Position numbers and translations under genes: made by a program
Source of the DNA: Halorutilus salinus
GTDB taxonomy: Archaea > Halobacteriota > Halobacteria > Halobacteriales > Halorutilaceae
Assembly (NCBI RefSeq): GCF_026242195.1
Contig: NZ_RKLV01000002.1
Location: forward strand, 186,001-250,000
Direction of reading: 5' to 3'
DNA: 64,000 nt
Notes under the pieces: model-generated
Told to the model about the DNA's origin: nothing
What the model saw: only the letters and a program-made list of their open reading frames with translations
The model's database searches: none
Part shown: positions 15,892 through 24,638 of the stretch, piece after piece
Layout: each line of letters opens with the position of its first letter
How positions within the stretch are numbered: position 1 is the first letter of the stretch

Positions 15892-16880
15892 GTTCCAAAA
15901 CCGCCGGAGACACCGACTACATCGCGGAGTTCGCCGCCGACATGCGCGCCTACGGCAAGTCACCGTCAACCGTCTACGAGTACGAACGCGTACTCCGCGA
16001 CTTCGACGAGTACCTCGACGGCGGACACGCCGACGCGACGAGACGCGACTGTATGCGGTACGTCGCCCACCTGCGCGACACCGACCTCGCTGACTCTTCC
16101 GTAGCGACCTACGCGTCGTACGTGCATCGTTTCTACGGCTACCTCGTCAAGGCGGAGGACTACCCGCACAACACGAACCCCATGGCTCTCGTGACCGACG
16201 AGATGGACGAGTCCGTCGACAAGAACCCACGGAGACGTGAGCTAAACGTCGAAGACGTCGTAGGCTTCCTCCGAACCGTCAACCATCCCCGTGACAGGTG
16301 TATGCTCGTCCTTCTGTTCAAGACGGGTATACGAGCGGGCGAACTCGCCAACCTTGACCTACGCCACGTCTCGCTTTCACCCGACGAGAACGACCGTTTG
16401 GGCACCGGCGGCGACCCCCTTCTGAACGACCGCTCGCTCTACGTCGACAGCGGGATAGACGGCAACAAACGCGTCCGTGACACCCTCGTACCCCTCGACG
16501 ACGAGACGGAGGACGAACTCGTGCGTTGGCTCCGTGTCCGACCCTGTGGCACCGACGCGTCGGGCGACGATCCTCTCTTCGTCTCACTCTCTCCTTCGTC
16601 GTCCGGAAGACTATCCTCCGAGGCTATCGCCGAGACGATGCGTAAGTACACGCGCGACCATGGATGGTGGTCGCCCGAAAACGACATGAAGCAGAACGTG
16701 ACGCCTCACTACTGCAGACATTTCTTCACGACGTACATGCGTGACGCCTCCGGCGACGATGCGCTCGTCCGTTACCTTCGTGGCGACACGGGAGGCGACA
16801 TCTTAGAGACGTACACCCACAACTGGGGCGACCGCGTCCGTGAGAAGTACGAGAAATACGTCTACCGCCTCCTGCCGTGA
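15888..16880 (+). CDS. xerA: XerA-type tyrosine recombinase
   Basis: 330 residues. The N-terminal SAM-like core-binding domain (YKSPSTVYEYERVLRDF-like start to about 105) is followed by the catalytic domain. Catalytic residues: first Arg in LFKTGIRAGELANLDL, HYCRHFFTTYM (His and second Arg), a late His in DILETYTHNWGD and the Tyr nucleophile toward the end (REKYEKYVYRL region). Archaeal XerA resolves chromosome dimers at dif; no dif is obvious near. No att repeats or phage genes flank it, so a housekeeping role is likelier than an integrase. Confidence 0.85.
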   Translation: MSSKTAGDTDYIAEFAADMRAYGKSPSTVYEYERVLRDFDEYLDGGHADATRRDCMRYVAHLRDTDLADSSVATYASYVHRFYGYLVKAEDYPHNTNPMALVTDEMDESVDKNPRRRELNVEDVVGFLRTVNHPRDRCMLVLLFKTGIRAGELANLDLRHVSLSPDENDRLGTGGDPLLNDRSLYVDSGIDGNKRVRDTLVPLDDETEDELVRWLRVRPCGTDASGDDPLFVSLSPSSSGRLSSEAIAETMRKYTRDHGWWSPENDMKQNVTPHYCRHFFTTYMRDASGDDALVRYLRGDTGGDILETYTHNWGDRVREKYEKYVYRLLP

Positions 16881-16955
16881 GACGACCGTGTAAACCGTTT
16901 AACGCTATATCTTCTCATCCCGTGGATATATGAGCCAGCGGTCTTTACTGTCGGT

Positions 16956-17117
16956 ATGCCACAGGTTGATATACCGTCCGAGATACACGAGAAGGTCGAG
17001 GAGTACGCGCAGAACCGCGGATACTCGGTCGGTGAGGCTTACGCCGAACTTGTCGAGTTCGCCCTGCGCGAGACGGAGCGCGATGACGACGACGACCTAC
17101 AGAGCGGTATAGCGTAG
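16956..17117 (+). CDS. 53-residue ribbon-helix-helix protein
   Basis: A small complete gene (ATG to TAG): residues 1-10 MPQVDIPSEI form a beta strand, followed by two helices (EKVEEYAQNRGYSVGEAYAE and a second ending FALRET) and an acidic tail of five Asp. This is the length and pattern of CopG/Arc proteins. TATA-like ATATATG about 30 bases upstream. It ends two bases before the convergent R15P isomerase gene. Target unknown; no toxin partner is adjacent. Confidence 0.7.
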   Translation: MPQVDIPSEIHEKVEEYAQNRGYSVGEAYAELVEFALRETERDDDDDLQSGIA

Positions 17118-17118
17118 C

Positions 17119-17973
17119 TCACGCCCCGTCCACTGTCTCAGTAAGCTCCGGGTAGGCTTCGCCTACGGCGTCAACGAACGCGTCGGGGGTGTGCACGCCG
17201 AGTTCTGAGACGATACCGTCGACCTTTTCGGGTGCTATACGCTCGAACGCGTAGTTGACTACATCGACCTCTTCGGGCGGATCTTCCCAGACCTCCTCTG
17301 AGGCGCGTTCCTCTATCTCCGTCTCGTAGCCGAAGCTCGACATAGGGTCGTACTTCCACGAGTTGGTGACGACGTAGACGGGTACGCCGTATCCCTGTGC
17401 AACCTCGGCGAACATCTCGCTACCTATCTTGTTTATGACCTTGCCGTTTTCGAGTACGGCGTCCGCGCCGATGAGCATTATGTCCGCCTCACGCAGAGCT
17501 ATACGTGCACCAGAGTCGACGTAGAAACGCGTCGGCACCCCGGCTTGTGCGAGTTCGCGCGCCGTCTCACGTCCTTGGTACAGCGGGCGTGTCTCCGTCA
17601 CGCGTGCGCGGAAGCCGCGTTCCGATGCCACGGTTTCGAGAACCGAGGTTACCGACGACGAATGGCAGTGCGTGTAGACGGTGTCGCCCTCGTCGACCAA
17701 CGGCGCACCGTTGGCGTCTATCCTATCGCTCACCTCTATCTGCTCCAAGACACGGTCGTAGTCGCCTGTTGAGCGTGCGACGCGTATACAGTTGAAAAGG
17801 AACGGCTCCGTCGGGCGCGCGCCCTTGAGACGTTCGGCGACACCGTCGACGCGTTCCTCGTCCGCCCCTTCGTCGACGAGGCTCTTGAGAAGACGTACGC
17901 CCGCCTCGGCGACGTTCGTCGCGCCCTGTATCTCGACGTTCTCTATATCACGTACGGTCTGGTCGACCTCCAT
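17119..17973 (-). CDS. ribose-1,5-bisphosphate isomerase
   Basis: About 284 residues of the eIF2B alpha/beta/delta-like family. Signature segments: THCHSSSVT (substrate binding), ETRPLYQGRETARELA, DSGARIALREADIMLIGADA with the catalytic Asp, and NKIGSEMFAEVA, then VVTNSWKYDP. It converts ribose-1,5-bisphosphate to ribulose-1,5-bisphosphate for RuBisCO. The ATG at 17973 begins the usual helical N-terminus; an upstream TTG or GTG adds eight residues. It lies downstream of the AMP phosphorylase and RuBisCO genes, completing the AMP pathway. Confidence 0.92.
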   Translation of the reverse strand: MEVDQTVRDIENVEIQGATNVAEAGVRLLKSLVDEGADEERVDGVAERLKGARPTEPFLFNCIRVARSTGDYDRVLEQIEVSDRIDANGAPLVDEGDTVYTHCHSSSVTSVLETVASERGFRARVTETRPLYQGRETARELAQAGVPTRFYVDSGARIALREADIMLIGADAVLENGKVINKIGSEMFAEVAQGYGVPVYVVTNSWKYDPMSSFGYETEIEERASEEVWEDPPEEVDVVNYAFERIAPEKVDGIVSELGVHTPDAFVDAVGEAYPELTETVDGA

Positions 17974-18012
17974 GGCGCGGTTACGGACGCGCACCAAAGA
18001 AACGTTTCCCTG

Positions 18013-19491
18013 CTACACGCGTTCTACCAACGACTCACCGCGGTCGCCTACACGTACGGGACGCTGTGACTCGGCAAACTTGCGCGCCTCCTCAAGCTTC
18101 TCGCGTTTGACGGCGTGTATGGTGAAGAGAACGTCGCCACGCGATACCTCCTCGTCGACGCCGGCTTCAAGGTAGATACCCGCGCTCTTGTCGTGCGGTG
18201 CTCCCGCGCGGCGCGCCACACCGCTGATGAGTTCGTTGTCGATATGTGTCACGTACCCCGAACGATCCGCCACGAAGCCGTGTGTCTTCCCTCCGGGAAC
18301 GAGGTCGTCGCGCGTCACGTCCGGGTCGCCGTTCTGCGCCTCTACTATCTCACGGAACTTTTCGAGCGCCTCGCCCGATTCGAGTATACGCGACGGCGAA
18401 CCGTCGACGCCGCAGATTTCGAGAAGTATCTCGGCGAGACGGACGCTCTTGACGCGTAGGTCTTGGGGTCCGTCGCCGTTCAGAACGCCGAGAACGTCGC
18501 GCGCCTCAAGCACGGGACCTATACCACGTCCTACCGGCGCGCCTCCGCGCGTAATCGTACATTCGGTACGTACGCCGAGATGGTCGGAGACGCGTTTGAA
18601 GTCCTCTGCGAGTTCGCGTGCGTCCGAGAGATCCTGTACCTTAGCCCCCTCGCCGTACGGTATGTCGAGGACGAGATGCGTCGAGCCTACGCTCTTCTTC
18701 TTCGAAAGCACCGATGCGATAACCTGTCCCTCAGGGTCGAGCGAAAGAGGGTTTTCGGCGCGTATGATGCGGTCGTCTACGGGCGAGAGTTCGACCGAAC
18801 CGCCCCATATCATACAGCCGTTCGTCTCCTCGACTATCTCGGTTATACGTTCCTTCTCGAACTTAACGTCGCAGAAAACCTCGACGGTGTCGGCGGTGCC
18901 CGCTGGCGACGTGATAGCCCGCGACGATGTCTTGGGTATCTTAGCACCCGCGGCGGCGACGATAGGCACGACGAGGGGCGTGACGCGGTTACCTGCGACA
19001 CCGCCTATCGAGTGCTTGTCCGCAACCACGCCCTCACCCCACTCCATCGTCTCGCCAACTTCCGTCATATGCTCCGTAAGCGACAGCGTCTCCGACATAG
19101 AGAGACCGTTGGCGTATATCGCCGATACGTAAGCGCCGAGTTCGATATCGTTGAGGGCGTTTCTGTCGATATCCCTGACGATTCTACGTATCTCGTCGTC
19201 TTCGAGCTCCTTATCCTCAAGCTTGTTCCGTATACAGCCCACGGAGCCTGAACGCGGCGCGAGTGAGACATCGACGTCGCCCGTGAGATGCTGGAGACGT
19301 TCCGTCGCGCCGAGAACGCCCTTGTCGACGAGCTTTTCTGTTACCTCGACGATACCCGTCTCCGTCCTCTTGTCCGACCGTATCACTATCCTGTCAAGCG
19401 GGTTCGCGCCGAGTTCGTCGGCGTCGTCACGGTGGAGGAGAACCGTCGGTGTCTCTGTACCTATGTCGACGGGTCTGACCTCAAACTTCAT
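18013..19491 (-). CDS. deoA: AMP phosphorylase
   Basis: 492 residues, the length of archaeal AMP phosphorylases. The first 85 residues are the archaeal N-terminal domain. The thymidine-phosphorylase-like core shows DKHSIGGVAGNRVT (phosphate binding), KTSSRAITSPAGTADTVE and VGSTHLVLDIPYGEGAK. It phosphorolyses AMP to ribose-1,5-bisphosphate and adenine. Its start overlaps the RuBisCO stop by 4 bases and the isomerase follows about 40 bases on, so the three enzymes are one operon in reverse pathway order. Confidence 0.93.
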   Translation of the reverse strand: MKFEVRPVDIGTETPTVLLHRDDADELGANPLDRIVIRSDKRTETGIVEVTEKLVDKGVLGATERLQHLTGDVDVSLAPRSGSVGCIRNKLEDKELEDDEIRRIVRDIDRNALNDIELGAYVSAIYANGLSMSETLSLTEHMTEVGETMEWGEGVVADKHSIGGVAGNRVTPLVVPIVAAAGAKIPKTSSRAITSPAGTADTVEVFCDVKFEKERITEIVEETNGCMIWGGSVELSPVDDRIIRAENPLSLDPEGQVIASVLSKKKSVGSTHLVLDIPYGEGAKVQDLSDARELAEDFKRVSDHLGVRTECTITRGGAPVGRGIGPVLEARDVLGVLNGDGPQDLRVKSVRLAEILLEICGVDGSPSRILESGEALEKFREIVEAQNGDPDVTRDDLVPGGKTHGFVADRSGYVTHIDNELISGVARRAGAPHDKSAGIYLEAGVDEEVSRGDVLFTIHAVKREKLEEARKFAESQRPVRVGDRGESLVERV

Positions 19492-20756
19492 TCAGTGCCC
19501 CATTTTTCGAGCGCCGTTGCGAGCGCCTCGCTCTCCTCGGCGCGTTCTTCGACGGATACGCCTTCGCCGGCTGATTCCGCCGCCTCACGCATTGCACGTC
19601 CGCCTGCGCGCGTTCCGTCGGGATGTCCGTGGACGCCGCCGCCCGCCTGTACGACGGTTTCGGAGCCGAGGATGTCGACGACGTCGCCGACGACACCGGG
19701 ATGTAGACCGCCCGACGCGACAGGTATGGTCGTCTTGATACCCCTATCCGAACGCAGAAAGTCGTATATCTCGACTACCTCGTCACGTCCGCCTTCCATC
19801 TTTCCGACGACAGCGCCCGCGTGAAGGTTGTCGACGCCGCAGAGACGCGCGAACTTTGCGACGGCGAGCATCGAAACGCCGTGGTATGGTAGACGTGTGA
19901 ACGCGGCGTGCCCCGCGCGGTGACCGTGTATGCCCACGTCGTCGCCGACGTAGTCACGTATCTCGTGTAACGCCCCCCAACCCGCGGTGAGTATATCGAC
20001 CATAACGTAGTCGCCTCCGTTTTGGAGGACAACGTCCGCGCGTTTCTTCATCTCGTCGCCGGAAGCCGTGATGTTGGGGAAGTACAGCTTTTGCTCGCCC
20101 GTCTCTTCCTCAGCCTCGCGTTTGGCTTCGAGCGTCGCCTCCACGCGGTCGTCGAAGCCGTTGAAGCTCATATCAGCGAGGTTTTCGTCGTCCTTGACAA
20201 CGTCCAGACCACCTACCCAGCCCTCGTAAGCCACCTCGGCGTGTTCGTCGGGGCGTAGACCGAGCTTGGGCTTGACGATGGTACCCACGACCGGACGATC
20301 TTCCGCATCTACGCGTGACCTGATCGTCCCGATACCGAGCGCCGGACCCGCGAAGCTCTCGACGAGTTCCGACGGGAAGACAACGTCTTTGAGACGCAGG
20401 TTGACGACCTCGCTCAGACCGAAGATGTTGCCCGCCACCGAGCTAAGTATCTGTGGGATACTCCCCGGCTCGAAAAGCTCCGTCGGGTAGGCGATACGCG
20501 CCACGCCGTCGTTTCTGCCGTCGCCGGCGTCGGTATCCATCTCTACCACACGCGCCCCCATCTCACGTATACCGTCGCGCATCGTCGTCAGGCTGGGATC
20601 CCACGTCCCTATCGACGACTCGGCGGCGACCGCACCCGACGCCCAGTCGAACTCGACGCTGTCGACGTGTTTCAGGTAGAACTCGCAGACAAGTTCGTCC
20701 TCGTCAGGCGTGCCCCCGTCCTCGACGAACCCCGTGTACTCAAGACCTTCTGTCAT
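19488..20756 (-). CDS. rbcL: form III ribulose-1,5-bisphosphate carboxylase
   Basis: 422 residues. Catalytic and metal-binding segments are complete: GTIVKPKLGLRPDEHAEV, GGLDVVKDDENL (the KDDE carbamylation/metal site), GIHGHRAGHAAFTR (the HRA stretch) and ASGGLHPGVVGDVV near the phosphate site. The N-terminal domain begins at MTEGLEYTGFV. I use that ATG, since upstream codons are not protein-like. It carboxylates RuBP made from AMP by the two downstream enzymes, giving two 3-phosphoglycerate. No phosphoribulokinase is seen, so it serves nucleotide salvage rather than a Calvin cycle. Confidence 0.95.
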   Translation of the reverse strand: MTEGLEYTGFVEDGGTPDEDELVCEFYLKHVDSVEFDWASGAVAAESSIGTWDPSLTTMRDGIREMGARVVEMDTDAGDGRNDGVARIAYPTELFEPGSIPQILSSVAGNIFGLSEVVNLRLKDVVFPSELVESFAGPALGIGTIRSRVDAEDRPVVGTIVKPKLGLRPDEHAEVAYEGWVGGLDVVKDDENLADMSFNGFDDRVEATLEAKREAEEETGEQKLYFPNITASGDEMKKRADVVLQNGGDYVMVDILTAGWGALHEIRDYVGDDVGIHGHRAGHAAFTRLPYHGVSMLAVAKFARLCGVDNLHAGAVVGKMEGGRDEVVEIYDFLRSDRGIKTTIPVASGGLHPGVVGDVVDILGSETVVQAGGGVHGHPDGTRAGGRAMREAAESAGEGVSVEERAEESEALATALEKWGTE

Positions 20757-20782
20757 GGACGACGGTACGCGCCCCCGCGTCA

Positions 20783-22546
20783 TTACTCTTGATGACCAAG
20801 CTCGGCACCGCAGATGCCGCAGACCTGATCCCCTTCGTTGACCGAAGCGCCGCAGTCGTGGCACAGACCGCCGTTCTTGTTCCGCTTACGGAGCTTCTCG
20901 CGCTCAGGCTCCATACGCCAGTAAGCCGAGAAGCCGAGTGCGGACAGAATCGCACCGAGGGCACCGAGCGCGAGGAACACGCCGTCTCCGATCCCGTCGA
21001 GGAAGCCGGGTGTCGACGTACCGTCTGTCGGAACCGTCTCGTTGGCTCCCTCCACGGTCTTCGTCTCCGTATCGCCGTCCGAAGCCGAACCGCCTACGGT
21101 TATCTCCTGCGTCGCCGTGTCCGACAGACCTTCGTCGTCCGTCACGGTGACAGAAACCGTCCAGTCGCGGCTTTCCTCGAAAAGCTCCTCGTACGTCTCA
21201 CCCGCACCCGAAAACGTCTCGGCTTCGGAGCTAAAACGCCATCCGTACGTCTCTATAGGTGCGCTACCCGCCGAACTCGACGACGCGTCAAAGCTGACTG
21301 TATCGCCGACCGACGGCGAAGACGGCGATACCTCGAAAGACGCCGTCGGGGGTATCTCCTCCTCGTCACCGAACGCACGCAGACCTTCCTCGCCCGCGAC
21401 GTACGCTTTCGCGCCCGCGACGACGGGACCGTCGGTAAGCTCGACGTCTATACCCTCTATCTCGTCGTCACCGTCCTGTTCGACCTGCTCCTTACCGACG
21501 AGGTACTCGCCGACAGTCTCGCCGTTCGAGGAGTCGACGGCGTAAAGACGCGCCTCCTCGCCGTCGAGCGTGACGGCGTAAAGGCTTCCGTCCACGAGAA
21601 CGGGGCTACCGATGAAACTACCCGTGAACTCCTCGTTCCAGTTCGTCCAGCCGCCGCTGTTTAGATCGAGTGAGTAGATAAATCCGGAGTTCGTGGCGAC
21701 GTACATGCTACCTCCTCGTAACACGGGTCCCCCGACCACCTCGCCGCGGACGGTCTTCGACCATCTGTCAACACCGTTACGTAGACGTTGGGCGTAGACG
21801 GTCTCGCCGCCGACCGTGTAGACACGTGTCTCACCGATAACGAGTTCGGAGAGCCTACCGCCTGAGTAGCTACGCCATTCGCTCTCACCCGTAAAACGAT
21901 CGAGCGCGAAGACGAGAGCGCCGTCGACGTAGATAACGCGCTCCTCCATCACCGCGGGCGCGGCTTCGACACCGACGCGCGCCGACCTCCTCCAGTTCTC
22001 GGCTCCGTCGGCGATGTCGAGCGAGTACAGGGCGTTCTCCCTCGTCGTACCTACGAAGACATCGACGCCGTCCACCATGGGCGATGTCGTCACCTCGCCA
22101 CCCAGACCCACCGACCAGTCCTCCTCGCCCGTCCGTGCGTTGACCGCGAAGAACCTGCCTTCGCTCGTTCCCGCGTACACCCTACCGTCGGCGAAGGCGG
22201 GCGGTTCGCGCACCTCGCCCTGTGTCTCGTAGCTCCAGACCTCCTCGCCCGTTAGCGTATCGACCGCCTTGACGCCGTCATAGGTGCCGAGGTACGCCGT
22301 ACCTCCTGAGACGACGGGCGCCGTAGCCCCTTCGGTGTCGAACCCCCATACCTCCTGCACCCCCGCGAGACCGCCGGGTAGACCCGCGCCGTCGGGGTTT
22401 GCGCGTCTCCGTTCCGCGTCGTACGGTAGCAGTGTCCAGCCCCCCGGCGCGTCGTTCTCCTCTTCGACCTGACCCCGGACGCGTCCCGACACTGCCGACA
22501 GTCCGCATCCGACGGCGACCCAGCCGAGGAAGGTACGTCTCTCCAT
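20783..22546 (-). CDS. exported beta-propeller/PKD membrane protein with cytosolic zinc ribbon
   Basis: About 587 residues. Tat-type start (MERRTFLGWVAVGCGLS), PQQ-like propeller blades (about 40-400; GTAYLGTYDGVKAVDTLTG and similar), a PKD domain (about 405-490; YGWRFSSEAETFSGAGETY), a linker, then one transmembrane helix (about 515-540). The C-terminal tail has a zinc ribbon, CHDCG...CGICG. The topology implies sensing outside and a zinc-binding tail inside. It is upstream of rbcL by 26 bases on the same strand, so it may share the transcript, though no functional link is evident. Confidence 0.75.
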   Translation of the reverse strand: MERRTFLGWVAVGCGLSAVSGRVRGQVEEENDAPGGWTLLPYDAERRRANPDGAGLPGGLAGVQEVWGFDTEGATAPVVSGGTAYLGTYDGVKAVDTLTGEEVWSYETQGEVREPPAFADGRVYAGTSEGRFFAVNARTGEEDWSVGLGGEVTTSPMVDGVDVFVGTTRENALYSLDIADGAENWRRSARVGVEAAPAVMEERVIYVDGALVFALDRFTGESEWRSYSGGRLSELVIGETRVYTVGGETVYAQRLRNGVDRWSKTVRGEVVGGPVLRGGSMYVATNSGFIYSLDLNSGGWTNWNEEFTGSFIGSPVLVDGSLYAVTLDGEEARLYAVDSSNGETVGEYLVGKEQVEQDGDDEIEGIDVELTDGPVVAGAKAYVAGEEGLRAFGDEEEIPPTASFEVSPSSPSVGDTVSFDASSSSAGSAPIETYGWRFSSEAETFSGAGETYEELFEESRDWTVSVTVTDDEGLSDTATQEITVGGSASDGDTETKTVEGANETVPTDGTSTPGFLDGIGDGVFLALGALGAILSALGFSAYWRMEPEREKLRKRNKNGGLCHDCGASVNEGDQVCGICGAELGHQE

Positions 22547-22646
22547 CTCTTTCTTCGTACCATCTACTTTCCTCACCGTATATAACTTATGTCAATACGA
22601 CGCGGACGGTGCTCAGGTATAAGAGGTAGGCGTCTGAAACACAGGT

Positions 22647-23501
22647 ATGGAGAAGACACGTATACAGACACAGACGTTGGAGTTCGAGGCGTTACGCGCA
22701 GGCGACGGCGACCGTCTCGCCCTACTACTCCACGGGTTCCCCGACGACCCGCGTGGCTTCGAACCCGTGATGGAGAGGCTCGCAGACGCAGGATACACCG
22801 CCGTCGCACCGTACGAACGCGGATACGGCGCGACGGACACGCCGCCCCTTGAACCCTCGAACTACTCCGTCACGGCGCTCGGCGGCGACGTAATCGCTCT
22901 ACTGAACACCCTTGACGCCGACGACCCTCTCGTCATCGGGCACGACTGGGGCGCTGTCGCACTCACGGCTGTCTGTAGGCTCGACCCGTCGCTCGTAGGC
23001 GAAGCCGTCGTCGCCGCAGTCCCGCCCGACTTTGTCGAAGCTCTCGATGACCATCCGTCTCAGGCGTTACGTAGCTGGTACATGACCTTCTTTCAGGTTC
23101 CGGGTCTCGCCGAGGAGTCACTACGCGCCAACGACTTCGCCCTAATCGAGCGCCTATGGTCGACTTGGTCACCCAACTGGGACTACGCCGAACGCGTCGA
23201 GGAGGTCAAGGAGACGTTCCGCGAGAGCGAAACCGTCGAGGCTTCGCTCCTCTACTACCGCTCCTTCTTCGACGAGATACTCCCGAAGCCCGTCGGCTCG
23301 ATGCGTATACGCGGTATCGACGTACCGACGCTCCTCGTAGCGGGACGTGACGACGGATGCGTCACCGTCTCCGCTTTCGAGGACTCGACACGGTGCTACG
23401 ACGCACACGCCGAACTCGAAACCGTCGGGGGCGCGGGACATTTCATGCATGCGGAGAAGCCCGATGTTTTCGCCGATCGTGTGCTTGAGTTCGTCGGTTA
23501 G
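22647..23501 (+). CDS. alpha/beta hydrolase, epoxide-hydrolase-like
   Basis: 284 residues. Oxyanion motif HGFPDDP (about 29-35), substrate loop PYERGYGATD, nucleophile elbow GHDWGAV (Asp nucleophile, about 91-97), a helical cap, acid residue in VAGRDDG and catalytic His in GAGHFMH. The HGxP plus GHDWG combination is that of soluble epoxide hydrolases or haloalkane dehalogenases. Complete and cytosolic. Divergent from the propeller protein across 100 bases. Substrate not known. Confidence 0.85.
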   Translation: MEKTRIQTQTLEFEALRAGDGDRLALLLHGFPDDPRGFEPVMERLADAGYTAVAPYERGYGATDTPPLEPSNYSVTALGGDVIALLNTLDADDPLVIGHDWGAVALTAVCRLDPSLVGEAVVAAVPPDFVEALDDHPSQALRSWYMTFFQVPGLAEESLRANDFALIERLWSTWSPNWDYAERVEEVKETFRESETVEASLLYYRSFFDEILPKPVGSMRIRGIDVPTLLVAGRDDGCVTVSAFEDSTRCYDAHAELETVGGAGHFMHAEKPDVFADRVLEFVG

Positions 23502-23591
23502 ATGCCGGCGCTCCCGTGGTTATCTCTGTGGTCGGAAGACGTGTGACCTTTGTCTGACAGGGATTTAATAACTGTCCGTCCCAGTTCGGCA

Positions 23592-23708
23592 TGGGTATGT
23601 GGGGATTCGAACCCCAGTCCTTCCGGAACGGTGTACCGATGCGCGCCGCGCGGACTCGCGCCCCTTGAGGCTCCGTCCGGTCGTTCTGCCGGGCTGAACT
23701 ACATACCC
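23592..23708 (-). tRNA. tRNA gene with a probable 43-base intron, isotype not assigned
   Basis: Acceptor GGGTATG/CATACCC with discriminator A, D arm GTTC-AGCCCGGCA-GAAC with G18G19, T arm TGGGG-TTCGAAT-CCCCA. The anticodon stem pairs ACCGG with CCGGA except for one A-A mismatch. Its loop region holds 50 bases instead of 7, pointing to a 43-base intron with internal pairing (CGG/CCG, GCGCG/CGCGC). I cannot place the splice sites or a canonical U33-anticodon; a CAA triplet preceded by CT is one option. An AT-rich promoter (CATAATTATTATG) lies about 35 bases upstream on the minus strand. Confidence 0.7.
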
Positions 23709-23758
23709 GTCTTCGTTCCGGTACTACCACTTTCCCCCACGAACATAATAATTATGCC

Positions 23759-24400
23759 ATGACAGAGGAAGCGGTGCGCGAGCGTTTCGACGGATATATC
23801 GACAGTATGTACGGCTACGTGACCGACGAGGTACAGCCTCTCAACGCCGTAGGCTTTCCGACGTTCATAAGCAAGCCCACGAGAAAGGCGACACTGCCCG
23901 TCGCACGGCGCGAAACCGACGCCGTCGGACGTTCGTTCGAGCGCAAGTTCGGTATCGTCGTCGACTGCGCCGCGGGTGACGATGTGACCGAACGTACCGA
24001 CGACTACCTCGAAGCCGATGTATTCTATGCAAACTTCCAAGGAGCGGAGGAGGATCGTGGACGTATGTCGGACGAACTCGTCGACCGCCTCCGTGAAATG
24101 TCGGAAGCCGTCGCGCCAATCGTCGACTCTGATGAGGAGAGGTTCTGGGACGCCGTTGTCGATGTCTACGACCGCGAAGGCGCGCACTCGGCTCTCGACG
24201 GATGCTTCGACTACGCCCGGACGGCGCACCGTTACGCCGACGATGTCGAACTAACGATTACGCTCGATATAGGACCGTTCGGCGCGACGGTCGACTACAC
24301 CGACGAAGCCGTCCGTGTGCTCGATGTCTCGGAGGGAAGGCTACGCGAAAAGGTCAGAAAGGACGTTGACGCAGTCTACGACGCTAAGCAGGACGGATAA
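23759..24400 (+). CDS. hypothetical acidic protein
   Basis: 213 residues, no signal or membrane segment. N-terminal helix (REERFDGYIDSMYG-like), a segment with VARRETDAVG and FGIVVDCAAGDD, then largely helical, ending in a DIGPFGATVDYTDEAV beta region and a helical tail. I do not recognise the family. The ATG follows an AATAATTATG element that may serve as its promoter, shared with the divergent tRNA. The last 17 bases overlap the convergent helix-turn-helix gene. Confidence 0.6.
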   Translation: MTEEAVRERFDGYIDSMYGYVTDEVQPLNAVGFPTFISKPTRKATLPVARRETDAVGRSFERKFGIVVDCAAGDDVTERTDDYLEADVFYANFQGAEEDRGRMSDELVDRLREMSEAVAPIVDSDEERFWDAVVDVYDREGAHSALDGCFDYARTAHRYADDVELTITLDIGPFGATVDYTDEAVRVLDVSEGRLREKVRKDVDAVYDAKQDG

Positions 24401-24614
24401 CCTCGTATATCCCCCCGCCCGCGTGTTGGTGCTTCTCGACCATACCACGTTCCTCCAGAACCGCGAGGGCGTACACAGCCTCCTCCTCGGACAGGTACGT
24501 CTCCTCGGTTATCTCCTCCTGCGTGAAAGGTCCGCGTTTTTCGAGAACGACGAAGACCAGCTTGGCGTCACACGGGAGATCGCGCACCTGTTCCTCGAAA
24601 GCCGCCGAGTCCAT
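24384..24614 (-). CDS. small winged-helix (MarR-like) regulator
   Basis: 76 residues making a single winged helix: DAKLVFVVLEKRGPFTQEEI, the recognition helix SEEEAVYALAVLEERGM, and wing HQHAGGGIYEVIR. Haloarchaea have many such stand-alone domains. It lies 24 bases downstream of the carotenoid oxygenase gene on the same strand and may be cotranscribed with it. Target unknown. Confidence 0.75.
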   Translation of the reverse strand: MDSAAFEEQVRDLPCDAKLVFVVLEKRGPFTQEEITEETYLSEEEAVYALAVLEERGMVEKHQHAGGGIYEVIRPA

Positions 24615-24638
24615 GGTACGGCTTCGTACCCCTGCCTA

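Noticed and set aside
15888-16880. XerA-type gene as a phage or plasmid integrase
   Set aside because: No att repeats, no tRNA-end duplication and no other phage genes around it.
20453-21664. Long plus-strand open frame opposite the propeller/PKD gene
   Set aside because: Arg-rich, low-complexity translation with no signal or motif, antisense to a well-supported gene.
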